Of a stretch of 54,514 nt of DNA, positions 44,043 through 54,514 are shown one piece after another (the stretch's first letter is position 1; each line of letters starts with the position of its first letter). The notes beneath the pieces were generated by a model that saw only the letters and a program-made list of their open reading frames with translations, searched no databases and was not told where the DNA came from. The stretch covers positions 1 to 54,514 of the forward strand of contig CANGOF010000006.1 of the NCBI GenBank assembly GCA_947455515.1, given 5' to 3'. Source of the DNA: Flavobacteriia bacterium. GTDB lineage: Bacteria; Bacteroidota; Bacteroidia; Flavobacteriales_D; Crocinitomicaceae. The position numbers and the translations under genes are program-made.

Positions 44043-46301
44043 TTATCTTGATTCTCTCATTAAACGTTCTAATTGATGCAAAGCATATTTGTTTCCTCGA
44101 CTATAAAAAGCTTTGTTTACTCGCGCTTTTTCTTGTCCTGTTAAATGCCATGTCAACGAAATTCTTTTTTTCTGTTCTTCTAATAAATTGAAAGAAATAA
44201 AATGTACAGGAAATCCAATTTTATGGGTTGCATAACGCATTAATGTTTCCTGATCAAAATCTTGTGTTTTTGGAAAGTTGTCATACATATTTCCAAATGG
44301 CATGGTAAATTTATTGATTAGGGAAACGTTTTTTACTACGTCACCTCTCAAAAGCTTTTTAGTGTCGCGAATTTGTAAGATGATGACACCACTTGTGTTA
44401 TTCTTTATCCATTTTCGCATCGTATACATGATCTCCATGGTTAATTTCCCTCCGTAGTTATCTCTCAAGCCTGCATCCATAATATGCATGGTTGGTTTGG
44501 TTGGCATGGTAACCATTGGTAAAACAAAAGGGAAAGTAGCACTCATACGCATGATCGAACTGAAGCGTAAGTCATTTGTTGTGTTGTTTTTAAAATAGGA
44601 TTGGTAATCTACGTACTCATAAGAGGAGGTTAATCCCGATGTTGATTTATTTCGAACGCAAAGGAAAGACATATTGTGTGTAGAAATCAATAATCTTCTG
44701 CCGTTATTTACGATTGTTGGTGTGAAAAACATCGTAGGAACTAAAGCAGTCTCTTCTGGTTTTTTAAAATAGGAGAGAGGTACATTCATTGTGTTATTCG
44801 TGTTCTCGTGTAATTGCTGCTCAAAAGCGAATCCACGGTCTTTTGTATAGGTGTTTTTCCCTAAAGTAATTCGATCTCTATAGAATAGGTCGTTTGAGTA
44901 AGCTGCGAAAATTAATTTGTTTAATAAATCTTTTGAAATATTTTTTTGTAAGTCTTCGTTAAATCGTTTTGTTGTATGATTTAATTTATCTTCCAATAAC
45001 AAACTTCTGTAATAGGCCGCTCCAATCAAACCTCCTGAAGCACCAGTCATGGTATGTATATGTTGTGAAAAATTTCCATTAAAACGCTTGTCGACTTTTT
45101 GAAGTACTGAAAATGTCCAAACAGCACTTCGTGATCCCCCTCCAGAAGTCATTACCAATATCATTTTTGGTTTTTTCTCTCCAGTTGATTTTTTCCAATT
45201 TTCTAAAACTTGAATGTATTTTTCTCGAGCGGCAATCACTTTTTCTTTTTCTAAGTTTAGTTCAGTGATAGTTTCAATGTTAAAAGGAACTAATTTTTCA
45301 GGTTTGTAGGATAAGCCATACCCATAACTTGTATAGTGGAACCAAGATGTAGTTGTACTTAAATAATTCATGAGAATTACTAAAATGATAATGATCGCCT
45401 GAGTCCAGTAACCAAACCATGATCGAAATGCACTGAAAAGCATTAAGATAATAGTGAGAAGCATAACAAAACTCATAGCTGCAGGGACTTCAAAAAACGG
45501 GGAGTTTCGAAAAACACCGATAAATACGAATGCTACGATGGTAACAATTTCAAAAAAGGAAGAATTGATTCGATTTCTTGAAAAAACTCGTTTTAATAAT
45601 AATTTATCGTAATGTTTGATGGATCTACTTTTTCTCCAATAGAATAGAGTTACCATGTAAATAAAAGTACGGTCTTTTTGGTATTTGAAATAATCCGTCC
45701 AATGGATATTGTTATGAAGAATTGATCCAACACCTTCTTCAATTTTTTCTTCTTCACTCGACTTTCCTAATAACTTATAGACATCTTTATTTACCGGGAA
45801 AAAATACAAAAGTGAAATGGCAATGAATAGTGTGAAACCTCCAATATAGGAAAAAATGTACCCATAAATATCTATATCCGTTGCAAATTCTTCGGTACGT
45901 TGAAAGTTAATAAAGCGATAGATAAAATAGATGTTAAAAATAATTGGAAGTATGGAATTGTTGAAACAGAAACGAATAAACGGACGGGATAATGTAGCTA
46001 AAAAGGCATATTTTGTTCCTAATTTCATGTAACTATAGGTATTAAATGCCATGGTAAATCCTCCAATAGCGAATCCCATTAACGCAAAGGAAATCCATCC
46101 AATTTCTCCATTATATTCAGGAGAATAAAAGAGGAAAGGAATTCCGTAGGAAAAACCAACTTTATCTGTTATGATTAGGAATAAAAAAATCCAAAATGAT
46201 AACGCAAAAAGATTATACTTTAAGTGACCAAAAAGTAACTGGATAGGAAAGAATGATCTTAAAAAAAATAAAATTTTACCTAAAATGGTGTTTGTGAACA
46301 T
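44043..46301 (-). CDS. Patatin-like phospholipase with N-terminal membrane domain
   Basis: 752 residues. The first 330 or so hold about seven hydrophobic segments (LFALSFWIFLFLIIT, ISFALMGFAIGGFTMAFNTY, IFSYIGGFTLFIAISLLYFF, IVTIVAFVFIGVF, MSFVMLLTIILMLFSAF, WTQAIIIILVILMNYL). The C-terminal half is a patatin hydrolase: oxyanion-hole Gly-rich loop TSGGGSRSAVWTF, nucleophile in MTGASGGLIGA (GxSxG) and dyad Asp in MDAGLRDNYGG. It probably hydrolyses membrane lipids from an inner-membrane anchor. Most bacterial patatins are soluble, so this fusion is notable. It sits one base from corA. Confidence 0.88.
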   Translation of the reverse strand: MFTNTILGKILFFLRSFFPIQLLFGHLKYNLFALSFWIFLFLIITDKVGFSYGIPFLFYSPEYNGEIGWISFALMGFAIGGFTMAFNTYSYMKLGTKYAFLATLSRPFIRFCFNNSILPIIFNIYFIYRFINFQRTEEFATDIDIYGYIFSYIGGFTLFIAISLLYFFPVNKDVYKLLGKSSEEEKIEEGVGSILHNNIHWTDYFKYQKDRTFIYMVTLFYWRKSRSIKHYDKLLLKRVFSRNRINSSFFEIVTIVAFVFIGVFRNSPFFEVPAAMSFVMLLTIILMLFSAFRSWFGYWTQAIIIILVILMNYLSTTTSWFHYTSYGYGLSYKPEKLVPFNIETITELNLEKEKVIAAREKYIQVLENWKKSTGEKKPKMILVMTSGGGSRSAVWTFSVLQKVDKRFNGNFSQHIHTMTGASGGLIGAAYYRSLLLEDKLNHTTKRFNEDLQKNISKDLLNKLIFAAYSNDLFYRDRITLGKNTYTKDRGFAFEQQLHENTNNTMNVPLSYFKKPEETALVPTMFFTPTIVNNGRRLLISTHNMSFLCVRNKSTSGLTSSYEYVDYQSYFKNNTTNDLRFSSIMRMSATFPFVLPMVTMPTKPTMHIMDAGLRDNYGGKLTMEIMYTMRKWIKNNTSGVIILQIRDTKKLLRGDVVKNVSLINKFTMPFGNMYDNFPKTQDFDQETLMRYATHKIGFPVHFISFNLLEEQKKRISLTWHLTGQEKARVNKAFYSRGNKYALHQLERLMRESR

Positions 46302-46387
46302 TTAATAAGGATGTGTTTCTGATGTACTAAAATTAAATATAGTCAAAAAAAGGTAAAAAGTTTGTTCATTTTTGGGAAAATGTCAAA

Positions 46388-47095
46388 TTAACTATTTTTC
46401 GTTTCGAACCACAACCATAACGGTTCCTTGGGGACGGGTGCTATTACTTTGATTCTCTCTTTCGTTGTTGGATGATCAAATTCTAAGAAGCGAGCATGTA
46501 AATGAATCGATCCGTCAGGATTTGAACGCTTTGCTCCATACTTTAAGTCACCTTTTATAATACATTTTATATTAGAAAGTTGTGCTCGAATTTGGTGGTG
46601 TCTTCCTGTTTCTAAGTTTACCTCTAATAAGTGGTATTTGTCGGAGGAATTTAACAGCTTATAATATAGAATAGCTTTCTTAGATCCGTTCACATCCTTT
46701 GTATGGACGTAGGATTTATTTTGTTTTTCGTTTTTGAGTAAGAAGTTTTCTAATTTACCTTGTTTTTGTTCCGGTTTATTGTCAACTACTGCCCAATATA
46801 CCTTATTTGTTTCGTGTGTTTTGAATTGCTCATTTAATCGGGATAATGCTTTACTTGTTTTTGCAAATACTATTGCTCCGCTGGTTGGTCGATCGAGTCG
46901 ATGTACAACACCACAAAAAACATTTCCAGGTTTGTCGTATTTGATTTTAAGGAATTCCTTGATTTTATCCGGCATGGTTGTGTCACCCGTTTTGTCGCCT
47001 TGCACTATGTCCGATGGTTTTTTGTTCACTACAATCACGTGGTTGTCTTCATAGAGAATCTCAATGTCTGGTAAATTTTGATTTCCTTGTATCAT
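46388..47095 (-). CDS. RluA-family pseudouridine synthase without S4 domain
   Basis: 235 residues, catalytic domain only. IEILYEDNHVIVVNKKPSDI at the N-terminus, HRLDRPTSGAIVFAKTSKAL with the nucleophile Asp, VNLETGRHHQIRAQL, and KGDLKYGAKRSNPDG close to the C-terminus. It lacks the S4 domain of the window's other synthase at 28936. It resembles RluA/TruC-type enzymes acting on 23S rRNA or tRNA, target undetermined. Follows panB by 5 bp, so the two are probably co-transcribed. Confidence 0.92.
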   Translation of the reverse strand: MIQGNQNLPDIEILYEDNHVIVVNKKPSDIVQGDKTGDTTMPDKIKEFLKIKYDKPGNVFCGVVHRLDRPTSGAIVFAKTSKALSRLNEQFKTHETNKVYWAVVDNKPEQKQGKLENFLLKNEKQNKSYVHTKDVNGSKKAILYYKLLNSSDKYHLLEVNLETGRHHQIRAQLSNIKCIIKGDLKYGAKRSNPDGSIHLHARFLEFDHPTTKERIKVIAPVPKEPLWLWFETKNS

Positions 47096-47100
47096 TCGAT

Positions 47101-47916
47101 TTAATACTGTTCGTTTTCGTTCGGGAAATCTCCTGATTTTACATCGGAAATATAGGCCTGAAAAGAAGTTAACATTTGTTCGTACAGATTGTTATATTTA
47201 CGTAAAAAACGAGGACTAAATTCATTGTTAATTCCAAGCATGTCATGAACTACGAGTACTTGTCCATCGACACCATTACCAGCGCCAATTCCGATGATTG
47301 GAATGGAAACAGACTTAGCAACTAATTCTGCAAGTTGAGCAGGAATCTTCTCAAGGACGATTGCAAAGCACCCTGCTTCTTCTAATAATTTCGCGTCATT
47401 TATCAATCTATTAGCTTCATCTTCTTCTTTAGCTCGAACTACGTAAGTGCCAAATTTATAGATAGATTGAGGTGTTAACCCCAAGTGACCCATTACAGGT
47501 ATTCCAGCAGTCAAAATACGTTTGATAGATTCAATAATTTCTTCACCACCTTCCATTTTTACGGAGTGACCACCCGTCTCTTTCATGATACGAATCGCGT
47601 TTGAAAGTGCTTCTTTGGAGTTGCCTTGGTACGACCCGAAAGGCATATCTACAACCACTAGTGCACGTTCGACAGCACGAACAACAGAAGCTGCATGATA
47701 GATCATTTGGTCGAGTGTAATTGGTAATGTCGTTTCATGACCAGCCATCACATTGGAAGCAGAATCTCCTACTAAAATGACATCGATACCAGATGCATCA
47801 ATAATTCTTGCCATTGAAAAATCATATCCAGTAAGCATGGAAATTTTTTCGCCACGATTTTTCATTTCTTGAAGTACGTGAGTGGTAACTTTTTTAACGT
47901 CTTTATGTACTGACAT
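47101..47916 (-). CDS. panB: 3-methyl-2-oxobutanoate hydroxymethyltransferase
   Basis: First committed step of pantothenate (coenzyme A) synthesis: transfers a hydroxymethyl group from 5,10-methylene-THF to 2-oxoisovalerate. 271 residues, typical TIM-barrel enzyme. [87 protein letters not shown] and [20 protein letters not shown] are family hallmarks, with the metal-binding Asp in VGDS. The other pan genes are not in the window. It starts a two-gene operon with the RluA-type gene. Confidence 0.96.
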   Translation of the reverse strand: MSVHKDVKKVTTHVLQEMKNRGEKISMLTGYDFSMARIIDASGIDVILVGDSASNVMAGHETTLPITLDQMIYHAASVVRAVERALVVVDMPFGSYQGNSKEALSNAIRIMKETGGHSVKMEGGEEIIESIKRILTAGIPVMGHLGLTPQSIYKFGTYVVRAKEEDEANRLINDAKLLEEAGCFAIVLEKIPAQLAELVAKSVSIPIIGIGAGNGVDGQVLVVHDMLGINNEFSPRFLRKYNNLYEQMLTSFQAYISDVKSGDFPNENEQY

Positions 47917-48005
47917 GGGAGCTAATGATTCAATTGTTTATGGTGTAAATGTAACAATTATCTATAAAATGAGGATTTTAGGAACTTGTTTTGTAAATTA
48001 GTAGT

Positions 48006-48896
48006 ATGATACATTCGCTTAGAATACGATTTATTGGTATGTTACTTTTTGTTTTATGCTTATCGAATACGTATGGACAGGACCGTAGTTTGAATAAATT
48101 AAGTTTATTGTATTCTCAAGGAAATTATCGGTTGACCTATTGGAATGCAGATAAGTTGGTAAATAATCCCGATTATGATACTTCATTAATCCCGCGTTAT
48201 TATCTTGCTATATCCTTATTACGCTTGGAAAATAAGTTTTTATTTAAACGTCGGAATCCTTCCCCTTGGGTTGAGGGAGGTAATTTATTGAAAGAACTTA
48301 AGCTAATACCTGAAAGTAAATTGCTTTTTGTGAAACACAAAGAGGAGATTTCTGCGTTACGTTTTTATTTGTTAGACGAATTAGAAAAATACAAAACCAA
48401 GAAAAATAAGGAGTCCTACCGAAGATTAAAAGAGGTACTTGTAGGACTTTTTGAAGGTTTGCCTTATACTGATCAACGCAATATCGCTTCCCCAAAAAAA
48501 ACGGAAGTATTACCATCAGATCGGGAGTTAGTAGTCGAGATTGCACAGCAGCACATTGGGGTGCCCTATGTTTTTGGGGGAGTTACTCCAGAAGGGTTTG
48601 ATTGTAGTGGATTTACTTGTTTTGTTTTTCAAAAAGCGAACGTACAAGTTGGTCGTAGTTCTCGCGATCAATTTGCAACTTGTCGTAAATTAGAAAAAGA
48701 CGAAGTTACCAAGGGCGATTTGGTGTTTTTTAATAGTGGTTCGGATGATGTTACACATGTAGGTATCATCATTTCCGAAAAAGGAGAGCCATTGAAAATG
48801 ATACATGCTAGCACATCGAAAGGTGTGATTATTTCAGAAATAGAGAATTCTGAATATTGGATGAAGAAGTTACATGGATTTGGGAGTGTGTTTTGA
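48006..48896 (+). CDS. NlpC/P60 family cell-wall endopeptidase
   Basis: 296 residues with the signal MIHSLRIRFIGMLLFVLCLS, ending NTYG before QDR. An N-terminal region of about 150 residues (helical, Lys-rich) is not recognised. The C-terminal NlpC/P60 domain (about 175-296) has the catalytic Cys in PEGFDCSGFTCFVFQKANV, a His in DDVTHVGIIIS and a third polar residue in KMIHASTSKG. It probably cleaves D-gamma-Glu-diaminopimelate bonds in peptidoglycan, in the periplasm. A near match to the -7 box (TAAATTAG, N4, ATG) precedes the start. Confidence 0.9.
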   Translation: MIHSLRIRFIGMLLFVLCLSNTYGQDRSLNKLSLLYSQGNYRLTYWNADKLVNNPDYDTSLIPRYYLAISLLRLENKFLFKRRNPSPWVEGGNLLKELKLIPESKLLFVKHKEEISALRFYLLDELEKYKTKKNKESYRRLKEVLVGLFEGLPYTDQRNIASPKKTEVLPSDRELVVEIAQQHIGVPYVFGGVTPEGFDCSGFTCFVFQKANVQVGRSSRDQFATCRKLEKDEVTKGDLVFFNSGSDDVTHVGIIISEKGEPLKMIHASTSKGVIISEIENSEYWMKKLHGFGSVF

Positions 48897-48991
48897 GATT
48901 TTTTTATTGTAAATGTAGGCTTCTAAAAATTAGATTTTTTGAGGCAAACAAAAAAATTGAACAAAAAAAAGCAATTTATAGAAGAACGCAT

Positions 48992-49555
48992 ATGAATCAA
49001 CCACCCAAACCAACCTCCTACTGCGATGCCGTTTCTCGCATGAATGCAGATAATTTGCACAAAATCTATCACGATACTGCGTATGGTTTTCCGATTATGG
49101 ATGACAACGAGTTGTTTGAACGTTTGATATTGGAGATTAACCAAGCTGGGTTGAGTTGGAATACCATTTTGCAAAAGCAACAAAATTTCAAAAAGGCTTA
49201 TAGTCAGTTTGAGGTAAAGGTGGTTGCTAATTATGGGGAGGAAGATGTGGCTCGTTTATTAGAAGATGCAGGAATAATTCGCAATCGTTTGAAAGTGCAT
49301 GCTGCGATACATAATGCGCAAGTGATAGTGCAATTTCAAGAGTCGTATGGTTCGTTTAGTGCTTGGTTGGATCATCATCATCCCTTGGTATTGAAAGATT
49401 GGATGAAGCTGTTTAAAAAGACATTCAAATTTACCGGAGGAGAGATTGTGAATGAATTTTTAATGAGTATTGGCTATTTAGATGGATGTCATGTGGAAGG
49501 CTGTCCGATAAGAGAAAAAGTGATAGCTTCGAATCCTAAATTTCTTAATTTCTAA
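48992..49555 (+). CDS. tag: DNA-3-methyladenine glycosylase I
   Basis: Excises 3-methyladenine from alkylated DNA. 187 residues from the ATG at 48992 (MNQPPKPTSYCDAVSRMN), the normal size. The track start at 48857 runs back into the preceding gene. Zinc ligands of the family appear kept: a Cys in SYCDAV, a His in IYHDTAYG, and His and Cys in the C-terminal GCHVEGCPI. The family block ELFERLILEINQAGLSWNTI is also present, and the catalytic-domain helices (WMKLFKKTFKFTGGEIVNEF) are visible. The N-terminal CxW.. segment is altered (no Trp), so it is a divergent member. Confidence 0.88.
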   Translation: MNQPPKPTSYCDAVSRMNADNLHKIYHDTAYGFPIMDDNELFERLILEINQAGLSWNTILQKQQNFKKAYSQFEVKVVANYGEEDVARLLEDAGIIRNRLKVHAAIHNAQVIVQFQESYGSFSAWLDHHHPLVLKDWMKLFKKTFKFTGGEIVNEFLMSIGYLDGCHVEGCPIREKVIASNPKFLNF

Positions 49556-49585
49556 ATGGTGAATCACGCTCACCTATAATTTGAC

Positions 49586-49593
49586 TATTTTTG
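49586..49593 (+). promoter_or_regulatory. -7 box (TATTTTTG) four bases before the start codon
   Basis: TATTTTTG, TTAT, then ATG at 49598. Fits TAnnTTTG and a leaderless transcript. No clear -33 TTG. Confidence 0.5.
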
Positions 49594-49597
49594 TTAT

Positions 49598-50809
49598 ATG
49601 AGTTCAAATCTTAACATTGCGGTTGTAGGTGGAGGTGCTGCTGGCTTTTTTGCGGCGATTTCTGCGAAGGAACACCATCCGAATGCACAGGTAACCATTT
49701 ACGAAAAGTCGAATAAGGTGCTATCGAAAGTGAAGGTTTCTGGTGGTGGGAGATGTAATGTTACCCATGCTTGTTTTGATAACAAAGAACTTTCAAAATT
49801 TTATCCGAGAGGAACGAATCAATTACGCAAAGCATTTGAGCAATTTAATGCACAATCGACGATAGATTGGTTTAAAAATCGTGGGGTAGCACTTGAGACT
49901 TTACCTGATAATTGTATTTTCCCAAAATCCAATAGTTCACAAACGATCATTGATTGTTTTGAGTTTGAAGCAAAACGTTTGGGTGTACGCGTACAACAAC
50001 AAACACCCATTATCGATATTCATTTTGAAAACGGACGTTTTGTGTTGAAATCGCTTGAGCAAGAAATTTTCGCAGATCGTGTGATTTATACTACGGGTGG
50101 TCAACCCAAGGCGGATTCGCTTCGTTGGGCAGAAAAGTTTGGACACACGCTTATTTCACCAGTTCCATCTTTGTTTACGTTTAACATGCCCAATGAGCCT
50201 ATACGTTCTTTGATGGGGATCGTAGTTGAGCCAGCGATGGTTCGCGTAGAAAAAACAAAATTGGAAGCAGATGGACCTTTGTTGGTTACCCATTGGGGGA
50301 TGAGTGGACCTGCAATATTGAAATTATCTGCCTTTGGGGCACGAATTTTAGCAGATAACAATTACGATTTTGCTGTATTGGTCAATTGGTTGCATACCAA
50401 AAAAGAAGACACCTTACGTCAGGATCTAGAGCGTGTCAAAGAAACGAATGCGGATAAGAAAATTAGTAATTACAATCCTTTTGGTCTATCTAGTCGTTTG
50501 TGGGAATATTTAGTTGAAAAATCAGCAATTTCAATTGATGCACGTTGGAAAGAGGTGACAGGTAAAGCGTTTAATAAATTAGTGAACACCTTATTGAATG
50601 ATCGCTATGAGGTAAAGGGTAAAACGACGTTTAAAGAAGAATTTGTTACTGCCGGTGGAATCGGTTTAGACGGAGTAGATTTTAAAACCATGGAAAGTCG
50701 TCATCAACCGGGATTGTTTTTTGCAGGCGAAGTGTTGGATGTGGATGGAGTTACCGGTGGGTTTAACTTTCAGGCGGCTTGGACGACAGGATGGATTGCG
50801 GGGAAATAA
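49598..50809 (+). CDS. BaiN/HI0933-family flavoprotein
   Basis: 403 residues, FAD-dependent oxidoreductase of the HI0933/BaiN type (automatic annotation 'aminoacetone oxidase family'). FAD motif NIAVVGGGAAGFFAAISAKE (about 6-25), KVKVSGGGRCNVTH, IYTTGGQPKADSLRWAEKFG, GPLLVTHWGMSGPAILKLSA and, near the C-terminus, GLFFAGEVLDVDGVTGGFNFQ with TTGWIAGK. Family physiology is poorly known; BaiN acts in bile-acid dehydroxylation in clostridia, but that cannot be carried over here. Convergent with the DUF4403 gene, stop codons directly adjacent. Confidence 0.92.
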   Translation: MSSNLNIAVVGGGAAGFFAAISAKEHHPNAQVTIYEKSNKVLSKVKVSGGGRCNVTHACFDNKELSKFYPRGTNQLRKAFEQFNAQSTIDWFKNRGVALETLPDNCIFPKSNSSQTIIDCFEFEAKRLGVRVQQQTPIIDIHFENGRFVLKSLEQEIFADRVIYTTGGQPKADSLRWAEKFGHTLISPVPSLFTFNMPNEPIRSLMGIVVEPAMVRVEKTKLEADGPLLVTHWGMSGPAILKLSAFGARILADNNYDFAVLVNWLHTKKEDTLRQDLERVKETNADKKISNYNPFGLSSRLWEYLVEKSAISIDARWKEVTGKAFNKLVNTLLNDRYEVKGKTTFKEEFVTAGGIGLDGVDFKTMESRHQPGLFFAGEVLDVDGVTGGFNFQAAWTTGWIAGK

Positions 50810-52195
50810 TTATTTCACCAAGATTTTCAATTCGCCATTCAAACTACTTTGAATCAATAATTCATTGTCCATTGGATAGATTCCATCAATTACAATCGAC
50901 GAAATTGTAGTAGCCATACGAATGTTTTTATCTAAGTCACGATTCAATTCTTTTTCTACAAGCGCTTTATTGTTTTTTAAATCATTTTTCAAGTCATATA
51001 TTGCAGCTTCGCGAATTTTATCAGTTATCAGATCGTCGAAGAGCCACGCTGCACTTTTTAGTAATTTGTTTTTGGTGTCGATATCAAACGTAAGATCTGG
51101 AAATGAGATCACTTGTTTTTCTTTATCGAAAGTTGGTGTGCCGACTAAGTAGAGAATCCCACTTCGTTTTCCAGAGAAGTGTACTTGGAAAGAAAGTTGT
51201 TTGTGGGAAGCACCTAAAATTTTCACGGAGTCTAAGATGATTTTTTCTTTTTTGAGTAGAATTTCTTTTCCATTGATGTTTTTACTCAATAAGTTATTGA
51301 TCGATTGGTAACTACCGTTGATGTCTAAATGGATGGAGAAGCCGCTGTTTTTCTCTTTGTTATTACTTAGGTTTGGAAGTAGAGGAATCGGTGAGTTTTT
51401 TGTTTCGAGTAACACTTTAGGAAAAGCAGAGATTGAAACGATTAAGTTTAATTTGTTTTTGGAGAACTCAGGATTCGAGATACTTAAAGAACTAGGATTG
51501 AGCGAAAAATATCCCATTCCTGCAATAGAGATAGGAGTGTTTAGTTGTTTCCAAATATCTGTGACTTGTTTTTTGACATCCGTATCTGCGATTTTCTTGT
51601 CGATGTCTTTGGTGACATCTTTCAAGGCTTTCGCCATTTCTTCTTCCAGTTTTTTAGTTGCATCTACTTTAAAAACAGTAATTTGACATTTGTCGATGGT
51701 TTCAATTTCTTTGACTTCCGTTTTCGCTTGAAGCTGGTAATTGCTTGCAATAGAAAGTGCTGTAGACGTACTCACTTTGATTTTACGCATTGGTTCACCT
51801 ACACCACAACTCGCATAAATTCTTGGTGTAATACAGTGATCCTCGTCGGTGAACATACCTGTACATTTCGGGCAGTAATTCAATTTAATCGCATATTTCC
51901 CTGAAAGTTCGAGTAGTAAGTTATTGTCTTTACCATCAAATTCTAAGGGATTTCGTTCTAATTTATACCAAAAACTAATGCCTTCACATTGTTTTTTCTC
52001 ATCTTCGAATGTTTTAGGTGTTTGTTTTTCTGCTTCTTTGAGGTAGGAGGTAAGGTCAACCTGAATCGGAACATTGATTTCAGATTTTTCTTGTTTTACA
52101 ACAGGTTCAACAGTTTGTATTGCAGGCGCTTTTGGTTGAATCGTTCCGCAACTGAATAAGGTAATAAGTAAAACAAATAGGATTAAATTCTTCAT
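50810..52195 (-). CDS. DUF4403 lipoprotein
   Basis: 461 residues beginning MKNLILFVLLITLFSCGTIQ, lipidated Cys at 16. The mature part matches DUF4403, a large Bacteroidota and proteobacterial outer-membrane-associated family with lipid-binding-protein-like structure: KSEINVPIQVDLTSYLKEAE, TSTALSIASNYQLQAKTEVK, VKKQVTDIWKQLNTPISIAG, RSGILYLVGTPTFDKEKQVI and IREAAIYDLKNDLKNN. A Cys-rich patch (YCPKCTGMFTDEDHC) may bind a metal or form disulfides. Function unknown. Confidence 0.9.
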   Translation of the reverse strand: MKNLILFVLLITLFSCGTIQPKAPAIQTVEPVVKQEKSEINVPIQVDLTSYLKEAEKQTPKTFEDEKKQCEGISFWYKLERNPLEFDGKDNNLLLELSGKYAIKLNYCPKCTGMFTDEDHCITPRIYASCGVGEPMRKIKVSTSTALSIASNYQLQAKTEVKEIETIDKCQITVFKVDATKKLEEEMAKALKDVTKDIDKKIADTDVKKQVTDIWKQLNTPISIAGMGYFSLNPSSLSISNPEFSKNKLNLIVSISAFPKVLLETKNSPIPLLPNLSNNKEKNSGFSIHLDINGSYQSINNLLSKNINGKEILLKKEKIILDSVKILGASHKQLSFQVHFSGKRSGILYLVGTPTFDKEKQVISFPDLTFDIDTKNKLLKSAAWLFDDLITDKIREAAIYDLKNDLKNNKALVEKELNRDLDKNIRMATTISSIVIDGIYPMDNELLIQSSLNGELKILVK

Positions 52196-52210
52196 TTGAT
52201 ATTTTATTTA

Positions 52211-52246
52211 ATAAAAAACTCTCCAATCTTAACGAAAGGAGAGTAT
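52211..52246 (-). terminator. Rho-independent terminator of icd
   Basis: On the minus strand ACTCTCC / GGAGAGT with a 13-base loop, followed by TTTTTTATT. It lies between icd and the DUF4403 gene, separating their transcripts. Confidence 0.8.
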
Positions 52247-52371
52247 GTTATTTAAAAATTGGTTAGTTGAAATTTTACGAGGCAGACAAGAAATTAAATA
52301 CCGCAGTTTACTGAAGTAAATGAGGATTTTAATTTTGAAGTCGAACGAAGTAAAAATCAACAAAACAATTT

Positions 52372-54514
<2,143 letters not shown>

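Overview
The window looks like chromosome from a member of the Bacteroidota, most likely order Flavobacteriales. The evidence is a low GC content, Bacteroidota-type promoters (TAnnTTTG -7 boxes), a secreted nuclease with a type IX secretion (T9SS) sorting domain, signal peptides that all end just before a Gln, and family combinations typical of the phylum (recF-DUF721, SAM hydrolase/phoH/purC, HsdR_N-domain gene near holA, N-terminally extended cold-shock protein). I cannot name the genus from sequence alone. No rRNA, tRNA or CRISPR array was seen.

Layout. 1-4.2 kb: the 5' part of an IS1182-type transposase, citrate synthase (gltA) and a secreted dipeptidyl peptidase IV. 4.4-8.5 kb: a T9SS-exported endonuclease I, a PIN-toxin/antitoxin pair overlapping its 3' end, dihydrolipoyl dehydrogenase (lpdA) and a small HsdR_N-domain protein. 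8.6-26.5 kb: an AT-rich accessory island of twelve same-strand genes. Eleven have signal peptides and the other encodes a DoxX-like membrane protein. Island proteins include an OmpA-domain protein, two WG-repeat paralogues, two leucine-rich-repeat/MORN paralogues, a third MORN protein and several families I do not recognise. Palindromic intergenic repeats sit at three of its gene boundaries. This is the most unusual part of the window.

26.6-33.1 kb: core genes holA, rsmE, DUF4159, an RluA-type pseudouridine synthase, an ABM-domain monooxygenase, a SAM hydrolase, phoH and purC. 33.1-36.2 kb: another secreted leucine-rich-repeat protein, an orphan antitoxin-like ORF, a small membrane protein, a lipoprotein and a small acidic protein. 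36.2-40.3 kb: recF, DUF721 (DciA-like), a C-terminal-processing-type protease, a DUF1573 lipoprotein and a cold-shock-domain protein. 40.5-47.9 kb: L-2-hydroxyglutarate oxidase with a membrane protein, recR, corA, a membrane-anchored patatin, an RluA-type synthase and panB. 48.0-54.5 kb: an NlpC/P60 hydrolase, DNA-3-methyladenine glycosylase I, a BaiN/HI0933-type flavoprotein, a DUF4403 lipoprotein and the 3' 96% or so of monomeric NADP-isocitrate dehydrogenase.

How genes fit together. gltA, lpdA and icd are central carbon/TCA functions but are not in one operon. holA, recF, recR, DUF721 and tag are replication and repair genes. Rho-independent hairpins end gltA, lpdA, purC, the 94-aa gene, lhgO and icd. 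Four genes carry TAnnTTTG exactly four bases before the start codon, which suggests leaderless mRNAs. Three convergent pairs have back-to-back stop codons with no intergenic base.
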